A stretch of DNA of 64,000 nt from Candidula unifasciata (Eukaryota; Mollusca; Gastropoda; Stylommatophora; Geomitridae). Each line of letters opens with the position of its first letter. The stretch's first letter is position 1. Location of the stretch: NCBI GenBank assembly GCA_905116865.2, contig CAJHNH020001119.1, positions 133,952 through 197,951 of the forward strand, written 5' to 3'. The position numbers were made by a program, and so were the translations under genes. This document shows, one piece after another, positions 55,641-64,000 of this stretch. The notes under the pieces are model-generated. The model saw only the letters and a program-made list of their open reading frames with translations. It had not been told where the DNA came from and made no database searches.

Positions 55641-55862
55641 TTAACGTTTTAATCTGAAGACTTTCGTTAAATGTGCTGAATGGAAAATAAGTGTAATGAT
55701 CTATCTTAAGAGGAAAACGCACCCACACAAAAAAAAACTGAAATATATAGACAAATCCATAAATAAGATAACTTATGTGTATGTTTTATGGCTCCGTTTT
55801 GTCCTCTTAAACATATTCTAAACGCTCCTACCCCCCCCCCCCCTAACCACTTTTCCCCTTCT

Positions 55863-55893
<31 letters not shown>

Positions 55894-56300
55894 GTCCAGT
55901 ATGCCCAATATGCCTGAAGGTGTGGCAAAAGGTCCTTTACTCATATACATATGTTTAAGAGGACAAACACACACACACACACACACAAAGTTCGGAGAAG
56001 ATCACGGACTTAAACTCTAAATTCCGTCGCCTTTATGTACAGAAATGTCCCTATTGCAGGTGTACGTCTTAATAATGTAAATTGCAGTGCGCCGTGTCAC
56101 AGCCCTGAGGCTGAGTGCATTCGATGTCAACAGACACGTCTATCTGATCTCCGTGTCCCGTACATGGCTTGCCCAATACCTGACTACAGATGTAGGCTCT
56201 AGCGCATTGTAGATTGGCTAAGGATAACAACTTCACCAACCTGTGCGTGGTTTACAACTAACAGCTACTTTTATCAATACTCTGTCATTATTTAGTTGTC
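55640..56300. other. No recognised feature apart from microsatellites
   Basis: A C run at 55832, (CA)/(TA) repeats at 55863-55892 and (CA)n at 55970-55988. Confidence 0.5.
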
Positions 56301-56310
56301 GTAAGTCACC

Positions 56311-56640
56311 ATCTTCTTCTTCTTCTTCTTCTTCTTCTTCTTCTTCTTCTTCTTCTTCTTCTTCTTCTTCTTCTTCTTCTTCTTCTTCTTCTTCTTCTTC
56401 TTCTTCTTCTTCTTCTTCTTCTTCTTCTTCTTCTTCTTCTTCTTCTTCTTCTTCTGTCTCTTCTTCATCTTCTTCTGTCTCTTCTTCTTTTTCTTCTTCT
56501 TCTTCTTCTTCTTCTTCTTTCTTCTTCTTCTTCTTCTTCTTCTTCTTCTTCTTCTTCTTCTTCTTCTTCTTCTTCTTCTTCTTCTTCTTCTTCTTCTTCT
56601 TCTTCTTCTTCTTCTTCTTCTTCTTCTTCGTCTTCTTCTT
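56311..56640 (+). repeat. (TTC)n microsatellite, 330 bp
   Basis: Near-pure CTT with GTC and TTT interruptions. It generates a poly-Ser/Phe and, on minus, a poly-Lys/Glu reading frame with no other support. Confidence 0.96.
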
Positions 56641-57400
56641 CTCCTCCTTCTTTTTCTTTTTCTTATTCATCATCATCATCGTCGTCGTCTCATTTATATG
56701 TGCGGAAGTAGGAGAAGGAGGATCAAGAGGAAAAGGACGTGATAGTGGATGGGGTGGAGGAGGGGAAGGAAAACAGAAAGAGTTGAGCAAGTAAATTTGC
56801 TTACCACAGATGTTATCAAAGTTGCCGACACTGATCAGATAAAAATTTATATTAAAAGCCAGCTTTATAATTCAGAATGTAACCCACCTCCCCTTCCAAA
56901 ACCCCCAAACACCCCCCCCCCACCCCCCATTCCCAAACGCGAACTATATCAAGCAACTCTTGTTCACGTGATGTTTTATCTTAAATGCAAAGACAAAAAC
57001 AAAACAAAAAAGTATTGCCTGTGACTTGTTTATGACCTCTGTTTGTTAAACCAAGTGCCTCGAGCTACAGCTTCAAGCGCCTTAAATACCTTCCTAGTTT
57101 GTAAACTCTTGTTTGAATTGTCAGAACACGTTTTTACATTCCTATACGTGCACGCTCATGCGTATCCTTACACGAACATACTGAACCTAGTTAGACACAA
57201 GGAAGAGATCGTTTGAAATCATTCTACGGGAATTTTGAAACTTTCCAGCTCTCCTACTCGTTATAGTCAATTACCGGAAAGCTGAAGGACATACTTCACT
57301 GAATTCTGACAAAAGTAGTTCAATGGTCTGGAATTCGCTGACGACCAAGGTTTCTTGTTCCACACATGAAATCAGATGTAAAATAAATTAATATCGCAGA
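56640..57400. other. No recognised feature
   Basis: C-rich runs at 56886-56935; otherwise unique sequence. Confidence 0.5.
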
Positions 57401-57410
57401 AGAATTCACG

Positions 57411-57445
<35 letters not shown>

Positions 57446-57626
57446 GCAAACGCACACAAACACACACAAGCATACGCACACACACACATACACAAGTACA
57501 CATACACAAACATACGTACACACACATACACAAACCCACATTAACAAACATACGCACACACATACACAACGCACACACACATACGCACACACACATAAAC
57601 AAACACAATACACAAACACACACAGG

Positions 57627-57665
<39 letters not shown>
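57411..57665. repeat. CA-rich microsatellite
   Basis: About 255 bp of imperfect (CA)n. Confidence 0.93.
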
Positions 57666-57684
57666 GAGAGGGCTTCGAATGAAA

Positions 57685-57965
57685 ATGTTAACCATGACAT
57701 TGTATTGTAACCTGTTAATATTGTTGTAAGGATGTCAAGAGTGTTAAGTACATGACAACACTGTGCAGACGAACATGGTCACGTCATAATAACCGTTTGG
57801 AGATTGTGGCCCACTTTGGACATGCACCAAAGGACAGCAGCCTTCTGTTATTTTTTTTTTTTTTTTAATCAGTGAAGAGGTGAAACCTATAGACGTATCA
57901 GCGATAGAAGGCCTAGTATGATGTTGCATGCCTGTCAGTCCAGCAAATGTCCAGCGATGTTTTAT
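57685..57965 (-). repeat. Dispersed repeat family J, copy 2
   Basis: Inverted relative to copies 1 and 3: TTGTAACCTGTTAATATTGT, then TGAAACCTATAGACG. Confidence 0.65.
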
Positions 57966-58034
57966 AAAGACGTGACTTTTGTGACAGACTGTTTATTACC
58001 TGGTCAAAAGCACTGAGTCGATTGATTGCAGCCG

Positions 58035-58315
58035 TTAAAGGTCTTGTTTAAGAAATCTGACAATTACTGCCTTTATTTTACGACTTTAGCGGTGTAGGCC
58101 AATAAAATAAGGGATGGGGTGGGGGGGGGGGGGGGGGGTTTAGCCTGAGGATTTACGGCCGCATAGCTACAACTGCGCAGGTGAGGGTTTTATTTTACCC
58201 ACGAGAGAAAAAAAAAAAAAAATCCGCGGTCTTACCGTCTTACCGAAGATTCGAATCTGGGACTCCCTCCCGCTTGAGAGCCCAGCGATCTAGCCGTTCG
58301 GTCAGCCGCTCCTCT
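58035..58315 (-). mobile_element. tRNA-derived SINE-D
   Basis: The reverse-strand head GGAGCGGCTGACCGAACGGC has the A-box, and CCCAGATTCGAATCTTCGG the B-box. The body is TGCGCAGTTG...CGGCCGTAAATCCTCAGG. Contains A and G runs. Confidence 0.85.
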
Positions 58316-58339
58316 CAGGACAATCGCCGACTAAATGTT

Positions 58340-58590
58340 GGCGACATTTCCGCACATATTGAACTTTCATTTGCCGATGAATTTCTATAGGTTTCACCCT
58401 TTGACAAAAGATCACGGAACACAGCTCTTGTTTGATCCATGTTAAAATTTAGGAGGCCGTCTTTGAAAAATGGCATTATGAGGTCTCGTGTTCGTCTGCA
58501 CCGTGACGTCATGTGTTTACCACTTTTGACATCCTTAACAACAATATTTACAGGTTACAAAACGGTTGCATGGTTATTGTAACTGATTTA
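58340..58590 (+). repeat. Dispersed repeat family J, copy 3
   Basis: TAGGTTTCACCCTTTGAC, ending TTACAGGTTACAAAACGGTTG. It forms an inverted pair with copy 2. Confidence 0.65.
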
Positions 58591-58627
58591 AAACTTAAAC
58601 AAATTTTCAACTAAAGCCTCTTCTTGT

Positions 58628-58710
58628 ATGGGTCTGTGTGTGTGTGTGTATGTGTGTGTGTGTGTGTGTGTGAGTGTTTATATAAATCTGTGCGCGTGTG
58701 TGTGTGTAAA
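58628..58710. repeat. (TG)n microsatellite
   Basis: Two GTGTGTGT blocks separated by TTTATATAAATC. Confidence 0.9.
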
Positions 58711-58714
58711 TACA

Positions 58715-59565
58715 GATATATGTAATCAGAAAAGCTTAGGCAACCGATAATCCAGTCACCTTGACCTCCGTGCCTCAGAACATGTGATTTTGGGAAAACA
58801 ATGTACGTGTTTGCTTTCCTCACCCTTTTACTGTCCCTAGATGACCCAGAAAGCAGCCACTATGTGTTCCCTTTTTGTTCTAAGACGTCGACCAGAACAA
58901 TATAGGAGACCTTATCAGAAATTAAGCTAAAGACGGCATAGGTCTTGTGATCAATGGAACAAAGAAATTCACATATCATACTGACCGAAGTGGAACAAAG
59001 TTTATTTTCCAAGGGTTAAGAATTGGGCAAACAGGCCCGTCTACCATTCTGCCCTTCTATTCCCGGTTCTTTCATACATTATTTCATTCATACATCAAAT
59101 AATAATCAGTTATCCAGTCAATCAGTAGCATGTCATTTGCAGAACCTTGCTCCCATAACAACTCGTCTTGATTGTCTCGAAAATTCTCGATCACAATGAA
59201 GATGTCCCACGTCCGATTTACCCATCTAGAGATCATCCGCCACATCCTGCACCCATCCTCTCTTTAGCCACGTCCAACTGTATCTTTCAGTCCTGCCAAC
59301 TGAACCAGGGTACATTTTCTAAAGATGGCCGTGCTTTAGCCTTCCTTTCTTCCCAGGTATATACCCCTTAGTTATGAAGTAATAGTAAATAAACATTATG
59401 AATAGCATCAAAATATTTAGTACAAGCAATTGAATGTGTGCATTTCAAATGACAGGAACCCGTAGTAGTTGTAATAAATCTTGGGGAAATGAGCGATATT
59501 TCAGTTTTCATTTCATATTTCATATATCAATGTCAATTTTTATCTACTATAGGGGCCCGGCTCTC
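58715..59565. other. No recognised feature
   Basis: Possible LINE 5' scraps around 58980-59060 (TTTATTTTCCAAGGGTTA, also seen near 6740), but no frame. Confidence 0.45.
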
Positions 59566-59567
59566 TA

Positions 59568-59765
59568 GCGGAATTGGCTAAACCGGATTTCGCGGAGACC
59601 GGGTGACGTACTCCTTGTGGTCCGAGTTCAATCCCGGGGGTAGGCAGGAAAGCCACATTTCCTCCCAGATTTACGGTATTTACAATGGAATCAAGGCCGA
59701 AAGGTTGCGATATCCATAATACCGAGCCTAAGGGTTAACAACTCATGGCTTCTGGATACTAAAAC
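59568..59765 (+). mobile_element. tRNA-derived SINE-C
   Basis: Head CGGCTCTCTAGCGGAATTGG, B-box CCGAGTTCAATCCCGGG, body with CGAAAGGTTGCGATATCC, end TTAACAACTCATGGCTTC. Better kept than the copy at 2215. Confidence 0.85.
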
Positions 59766-59974
59766 AAACAACAAACAAATAATCTACTATAGGGGCATGT
59801 AATCTGTGCTCAGATGATATTCGAACAGTTTCCGATTGTATGCATGGGGAATAGTAGTATTTTTGACTTGTTGTGGAAGATAGTTAGATAATTGAGCTGC
59901 AGATTACGCCAAAACGTGTTTTGTTTAGATCTATCTTAGGTTTAGGGATATGTTATATGTTTAGGCGTTTGCTA

Positions 59975-61757
59975 TTAGTTAGTTATTCCTCTTGTGCCAA
60001 AGATGGCGCATAGGGCAGAGGTCATAGCTTTCCACGTCTGTCGGTTCGTTGCCACTTGATGTAGGTCTTGAGTGCGACTGAGACCTATGGTTGAGCTCTC
60101 CCTTGTGATGGTTCTACGGAGAGTTTCTTTTGGTCTTCCCTGTTTTCTTTTACCCTCTGGTGACCATATGAAGGCTTGGTGGGGAAGTCTCTGTATGTCC
60201 ATTCTGAGTACGTGACCGATGTAATTCCAGCGACGCATTCTAATAAAATCAGACACATATTTTTGTTTTGTTTCCTGTCTTATAGATGTATTTGACCTAA
60301 AGTCCGACCAGTGAACATTCAATAGCTTTCGGAGGCATCTATTCTCGAAAGCGACTAATTTCTTATCGATTGATACTGATGATTTCCAACTCTCACAAAA
60401 ACCATAAGTTAGCACTGGGATCACACAGGAATTGAAGACCTTAAGTTTCGTGTTGTTGCTGAGTGATCTTGACTTCCAAATGTTTGACAGTTTGTTAAGG
60501 CACTTGATGCTAACGCGATTCGAGTCGTTATTTCTGATGTTGTACCTCCCCGCAGAGGTTATCTTGCTCCCTAAGTATGTGAAGCTGGTGATTTTTTCAA
60601 GAACAATATCCTTTAGTTTGATGTCTTTCGACTCGTTGGTAAGATCGATGATTTTCGTTTTTGGCTGCGTTGACCTGAAGGCCGATTTGGCTTGAAATAT
60701 TCTGGAGGCGGTCCATTTTTTTCCTGAGCTTCTAGATGTGTTGTGCTCAGGAGTGCTAGGTCGTCAGCAAAGTCAAGATCTTCGAGAACTTTGTCGACCC
60801 ATTTGATGCCTAGATGTGTGTCCTGTGTGCATTTGCGCATGACCCCAATCGAGTGCTATTCCGAAAAGCATCGGTGACAAGACACATCCTTGTTTCACGC
60901 CTGTTTCTACTGGGAACCAATCAGAGTTACCAGATTCCGTTCTAACAAGGCAGCGGGAATCGGTGTAGAAGGCCTTTATAATATTGACATATTTATCTTG
61001 GAAACCATAGATTGTGAGTAGCTTCCAGAGTGTAGGGCGGTGTATGCTGTCAAAGGCCTTCTGAAAATCAACAAAGTTGATGATGAGTTGGGATTGAAAC
61101 TCTACTGACTCTTCTACGATGGTCCTGAGTGTGAATATATGGTCGATGCATGACCGATTCGGTCTGAATCCTGCTTGTTCTTCTCGGAGTCTTGCATCTA
61201 TTGGCTTTTTCAGTCTCTGCATTAGCATGCTGCAGAACAGTTTTCCTGGTACGGAGAGTAGGGTGATACCACGCCAGTTGTTGCAGTCTGCTAAATCACC
61301 TTTTTTTGGGCAGTTTGAATATAACACCTTCTTTCCACTGTTGCGGTGGGGATTCATTTAGCCAAACATCATTGAACAGCTGTAGCAAATATTGTAAGGT
61401 GTTTTCGTCTGCTGCCTTTAACATTTCAGCTGAGATTTCATCGGCACCAGTAGCCTTGTTCTTCTTTAGTTTTTTTATTGCTGATTTAAGTTCTAACATT
61501 GTGAATGGTTCACAGGTAGCATCTAGAGGTGGCATAGCTTCTTCTTCGTCTATATTGGGAACAGTGTCGGGTTGTGGCCTATTTAATATTTCTCTGAAAT
61601 GTTCTGCCCATCGTTGCTTTTGTTGTTCTTCAGATAATAATAATTTACCGTTTGCTATGCCTTCCATAATATTTAAATAATAGCCATAAGTAACGTTGAG
61701 CCTTTTGTGAAAATATTTTATGAATACATTTTGCCTTATTAAAAAGTAGACGTTCAC
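59975..61757 (-). pseudogene. RTE-like LINE reverse transcriptase, degraded
   Basis: Minus-strand order: RWAEHFREILNRPQPDT, AIKKLKKNKATGADEISAEM (RT domain 1), a frameshift near 61300, WRGITLLSVPGKLF, EEQAGFRPNRSCIDHI, FVDFQKAFDSIHRP (first catalytic Asp), TGVKQGCVLSPMLF, then a shifted DLDFADDLALLS (FADD box). Next is a C-terminus with LTYGFCESWKSS, RRWNYIGHVLRMD and GRPKETLRRTI, running to a stop at 59975. The endonuclease domain is absent. Family knowledge: copies RNA into DNA at nicked targets. Confidence 0.9.
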
Positions 61758-61859
61758 GAAGCCGTAGTAGCATAATACCTTTGTATGTTTCAGAACTGAC
61801 TGTCACGCGATTATAACTTACTAAGCGAATGGCTAAAACAACTGAATAAATTATGGAAT

Positions 61860-62330
61860 TGTACAGATAGAATTACAAAGGTCAGATTTTTAAGAGCATG
61901 CATCTCTCCCATTGCAACATACGCCTGTGAGACCTGGACACTTACTAAACAAGCGGAACAGCGCATAAATGCATTTGAATATAAATGTTACAGACAGGTT
62001 CTAAGAATATCTTGGGTAAAGAAAAGAACAAATGCATCCATACTTCAAGAGCTGAATATTGAAGAGGGTTGGCTAGTAAAGACAATAAAACAAAGAAAAT
62101 TGAAATATTTTGGTCACTTGAAACGTCATGGAAGTCTAGAGAGAACAATAATGGAGGGGTATATGCCTGGGAAGAGAAGAAGAGGAAGGCCAAGGAGAAG
62201 ATGGGTGCAGGATGTAGCAGATGATCTCCAGATGGGTGTATCAGACGCAGGACATCTTGCTCAGGATAGGAAGGTTTTCCGGAGGGTTGTTATGGCAGCG
62301 AGGTTCCGCGAGGGACATGCTACTGAATGA
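61860..62330 (+). mobile_element. LINE RT C-terminal fragment, head-to-head with the RTE copy
   Basis: Open reading RFLRACISPIATYACETWTL, EYKCYRQVLRISWVKKRTN, KYFGHLKRHGS and GKRRRGRPRRRWVQDVADDL, ending with EGHATE and a stop. A different LINE lineage from 59975-61757. Confidence 0.85.
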
Positions 62331-62574
62331 ATGAAGCGAATGGCGCGCTTTTGCAGTGACGTGAGCCGCTTGATAACAGAACTGTAACAGCCATTCATAT
62401 TGTAGAACAGTATCTATGTCTGTCTAATGTGAGAAATATAGAATATGCGTTTTGTGTGTGATTTCATCAAGAAAGTGTTTAATTTTTGGAGAGAGACCCA
62501 GAGAAAAACACGGCTACAAACTGCTGTATTTTAAACTCCTACTGCGGTGCTGAACTGTGTGGAGCTCATGTGAG

Positions 62575-62642
62575 TGAGTGAGTGATGTTTAACGCCACCA
62601 GGACCGCAAAACAAGCGATAAACAACAGGTGACACAAAGTTA
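62575..62642 (-). repeat. Dispersed repeat family E fragment
   Basis: ACGCCACCAGGACCGCAAAA, GCGATAAACAACAGGTGACA. Confidence 0.6.
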
Positions 62643-62649
62643 TTGTAAA

Positions 62650-63335
62650 AATGCCCTAAACGCAAAGCCAAGAAACATTTTTAACTGTTAGATTATATTA
62701 GGGCCCCCGGCGAAGCCGCGGTAAGCTTTAAAATAATAAAAAAAAAAAAAAACACAACAACAATTGCGTCCCATACTGATAGTTGATTTTGTGCTTATAG
62801 TAATCTTACGCCAATTGATATACCTTACAGAAGTTACTGTAGCAAAGTGGTGCTGCGGTGTTTCCTCTTGCACTTAAGACATTTGTTCCGTTTTCGTACA
62901 TGTGATACGCTTTATGAGTGCAAGTGGCTCAGAGATCCTTGGAGAGCAAGAAGGCCTTCGCTGGAGCTATGCTGGTTCGTGCTTTGTGCGACCCTCTCAG
63001 CAAGGGACCTGCCGCAAGAGGGAAGAGACTGAGTATGTGGCTTCAAGCCGGATGCAATGAATCTTTTTCTAGCGCTTAAATAATACTGACATGTTATTTG
63101 CTGGTCCCTGGAAGGAATTCAAAATATAATATTCATGTTCGCCCCCTTTTCCATATCTGTCACATCTTTAGACACGCATGGAAACACACACACAAGAACA
63201 GCATTACCTTGTATTATAAAAACATCAGCAAACAGCGCGTTTAATTACTTGTTATTGTGTTTTCTTCTGTGTACAATCTATGTGTGTGTGTGTTGCCAGG
63301 GGTGAAGAATAAGAAAATAAGGATGGTGGCAGTGG
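62650..63335. other. No recognised feature
   Basis: Unique or diverged sequence with a short (TG)n at 63280. Confidence 0.5.
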
Positions 63336-63339
63336 GAGG

Positions 63340-63670
63340 GTACATACCATAGCCCTTGACCCGTCAGCGTCGTCGAAGTGTATCAATGGTAGAACTAGCT
63401 CACAAAAGCCGCCATCTTTCTCTTTCTTCCCCTTGATTATTAAGTGTATGAGAACTTAGTCCTGTCCATTTCATGATGTTGTCATTCCATATTTTTCTTT
63501 TCCATACTCTTCTTCGACTACCCCCCTCCCTTCACCCAATGTTCCTTCAAGCAATCGAATCATTTCCCACAACGTGCCCAAACCAAGCTAGCTTGCGACG
63601 TTTCACCACTGCCAAGAGAGGCTCCTGATATCCTGCAAATTTGTATATTTTGTCTCTGACATATTTGTAG
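63340..63670 (-). mobile_element. LINE C-terminal fragment
   Basis: The reverse strand reads RRKLAWFGHVVGNDSIA, then GSRRRVWKRKIWNDNIMKWT and a degraded end. This is a common LINE pol C-terminus. Confidence 0.65.
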
Positions 63671-63782
63671 TTTTGTGTTCTAAATAATTGACTCGTAAAA
63701 AAAAGAGGGGGGGGGGGGCACTAGAAACCTTGAGTCCCCCCCCCCTTCCCCCGTCCAGTTATTAGAAGGAGTGGAGAACCCA

Positions 63783-64000
63783 ACATAGGACCTTTTTCCA
63801 CGCATTCAGACCCTCTGAGGATGATGTGATCAACATCACGCCTGTCGCCTTTGCTTCCCATGACTTTACCTGGCACCTATTCAATGCTGGGGCCGACCTG
63901 AGAGCCACAGTCATTTTTGAAAAAAGTCTGGCTCCGTCGGGATCTGAACTCACGACCCTCAGATCCGCAGGCGAGGTCACCAGGCGCCTTTTTCCCTAGA
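63783..64000 (-). mobile_element. SINE-A, cut by the window edge
   Basis: CCTTTTTCCACGCATTCAG, GATGTGATCAACATCACGCC. Toward the right edge GGGATCTGAACTCACGACC is the inverted B-box region and GCAGGCGAGGTCACCAGGCG the head. Confidence 0.85.

Noticed and set aside
56233..56794. Poly-Lys/Glu and poly-Ser/Phe ORFs.
   Set aside because: Pure products of the (TTC)n microsatellite.
62695..62725. GGGCCCCCGGCGAAGCCGCGG block, resembling the ends of some invertebrate repeats.
   Set aside because: Too short to assign; no second copy in the window.
62847..63032. 61-codon ORF with many Arg and Leu.
   Set aside because: No motif, short, and typical of chance in a GC-richer stretch.

Overview
The window looks like animal nuclear DNA, most likely from a mollusc and probably a gastropod. 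Three things point that way: one widely spaced multi-exon metazoan gene, TTAGGG-type repeats, and a dense load of tRNA-derived SINEs, LINE tails, Ty3/gypsy, hAT, mariner and Tigger-type elements. There is no operon structure or prokaryotic gene organisation. The species call is inference; no host marker gene is present.

The only host gene I can support runs on the minus strand from about 39.6 kb to beyond position 1. It is the orthologue of CCDC186 (CCCP-1 in worms), a golgin-like coiled-coil protein of dense-core vesicle maturation. Fifteen exons with canonical splice borders can be placed. Their order and local sequence follow vertebrate CCDC186 up to the C-terminal IERIVR region, where the window ends. 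The first coding exon is 2.4 kb. It encodes an acidic N-terminus of about 800 residues with eleven 18-residue repeats. The fourth exon carries an apparent frameshift in an AC run, and its entry phase does not match the preceding exon. A splice acceptor just before the ATG shows that at least one non-coding 5' exon lies upstream; a weak candidate is at 47.86-48.05 kb.

The introns (0-37 kb) are packed with mobile DNA. They hold a SPIN-like hAT MITE with an 8-bp target duplication (8.6 kb). A terminal-inverted-repeat element (12.66-18.74 kb) holds a LINE tail, which is itself split by a young, internally deleted Ty3/gypsy element (13.175-18.067 kb, TSD GTCTC) whose remaining domains are in integrase-before-RT order. 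There is a second copy of the TIR element (20.3-21.0 kb), a 54-bp minisatellite (23.8-26.8 kb), a Tigger relic split by two SINEs with perfect target duplications (33.0-34.7 kb), and many LINE 3' pieces.

The right part (39.6-64 kb) is upstream or first-intron and intergenic sequence without a recognisable host exon. It contains an imperfect palindrome with head-to-head telomere-like repeats (46.83-47.80 kb), another 54-bp minisatellite (48.6-49.4 kb), two mariner relics, a degraded RTE-like LINE reverse transcriptase (60.0-61.75 kb), long CTT, CA and G-run microsatellites, and further SINEs. Repeat family names such as 'SINE-A' are labels made for this window.
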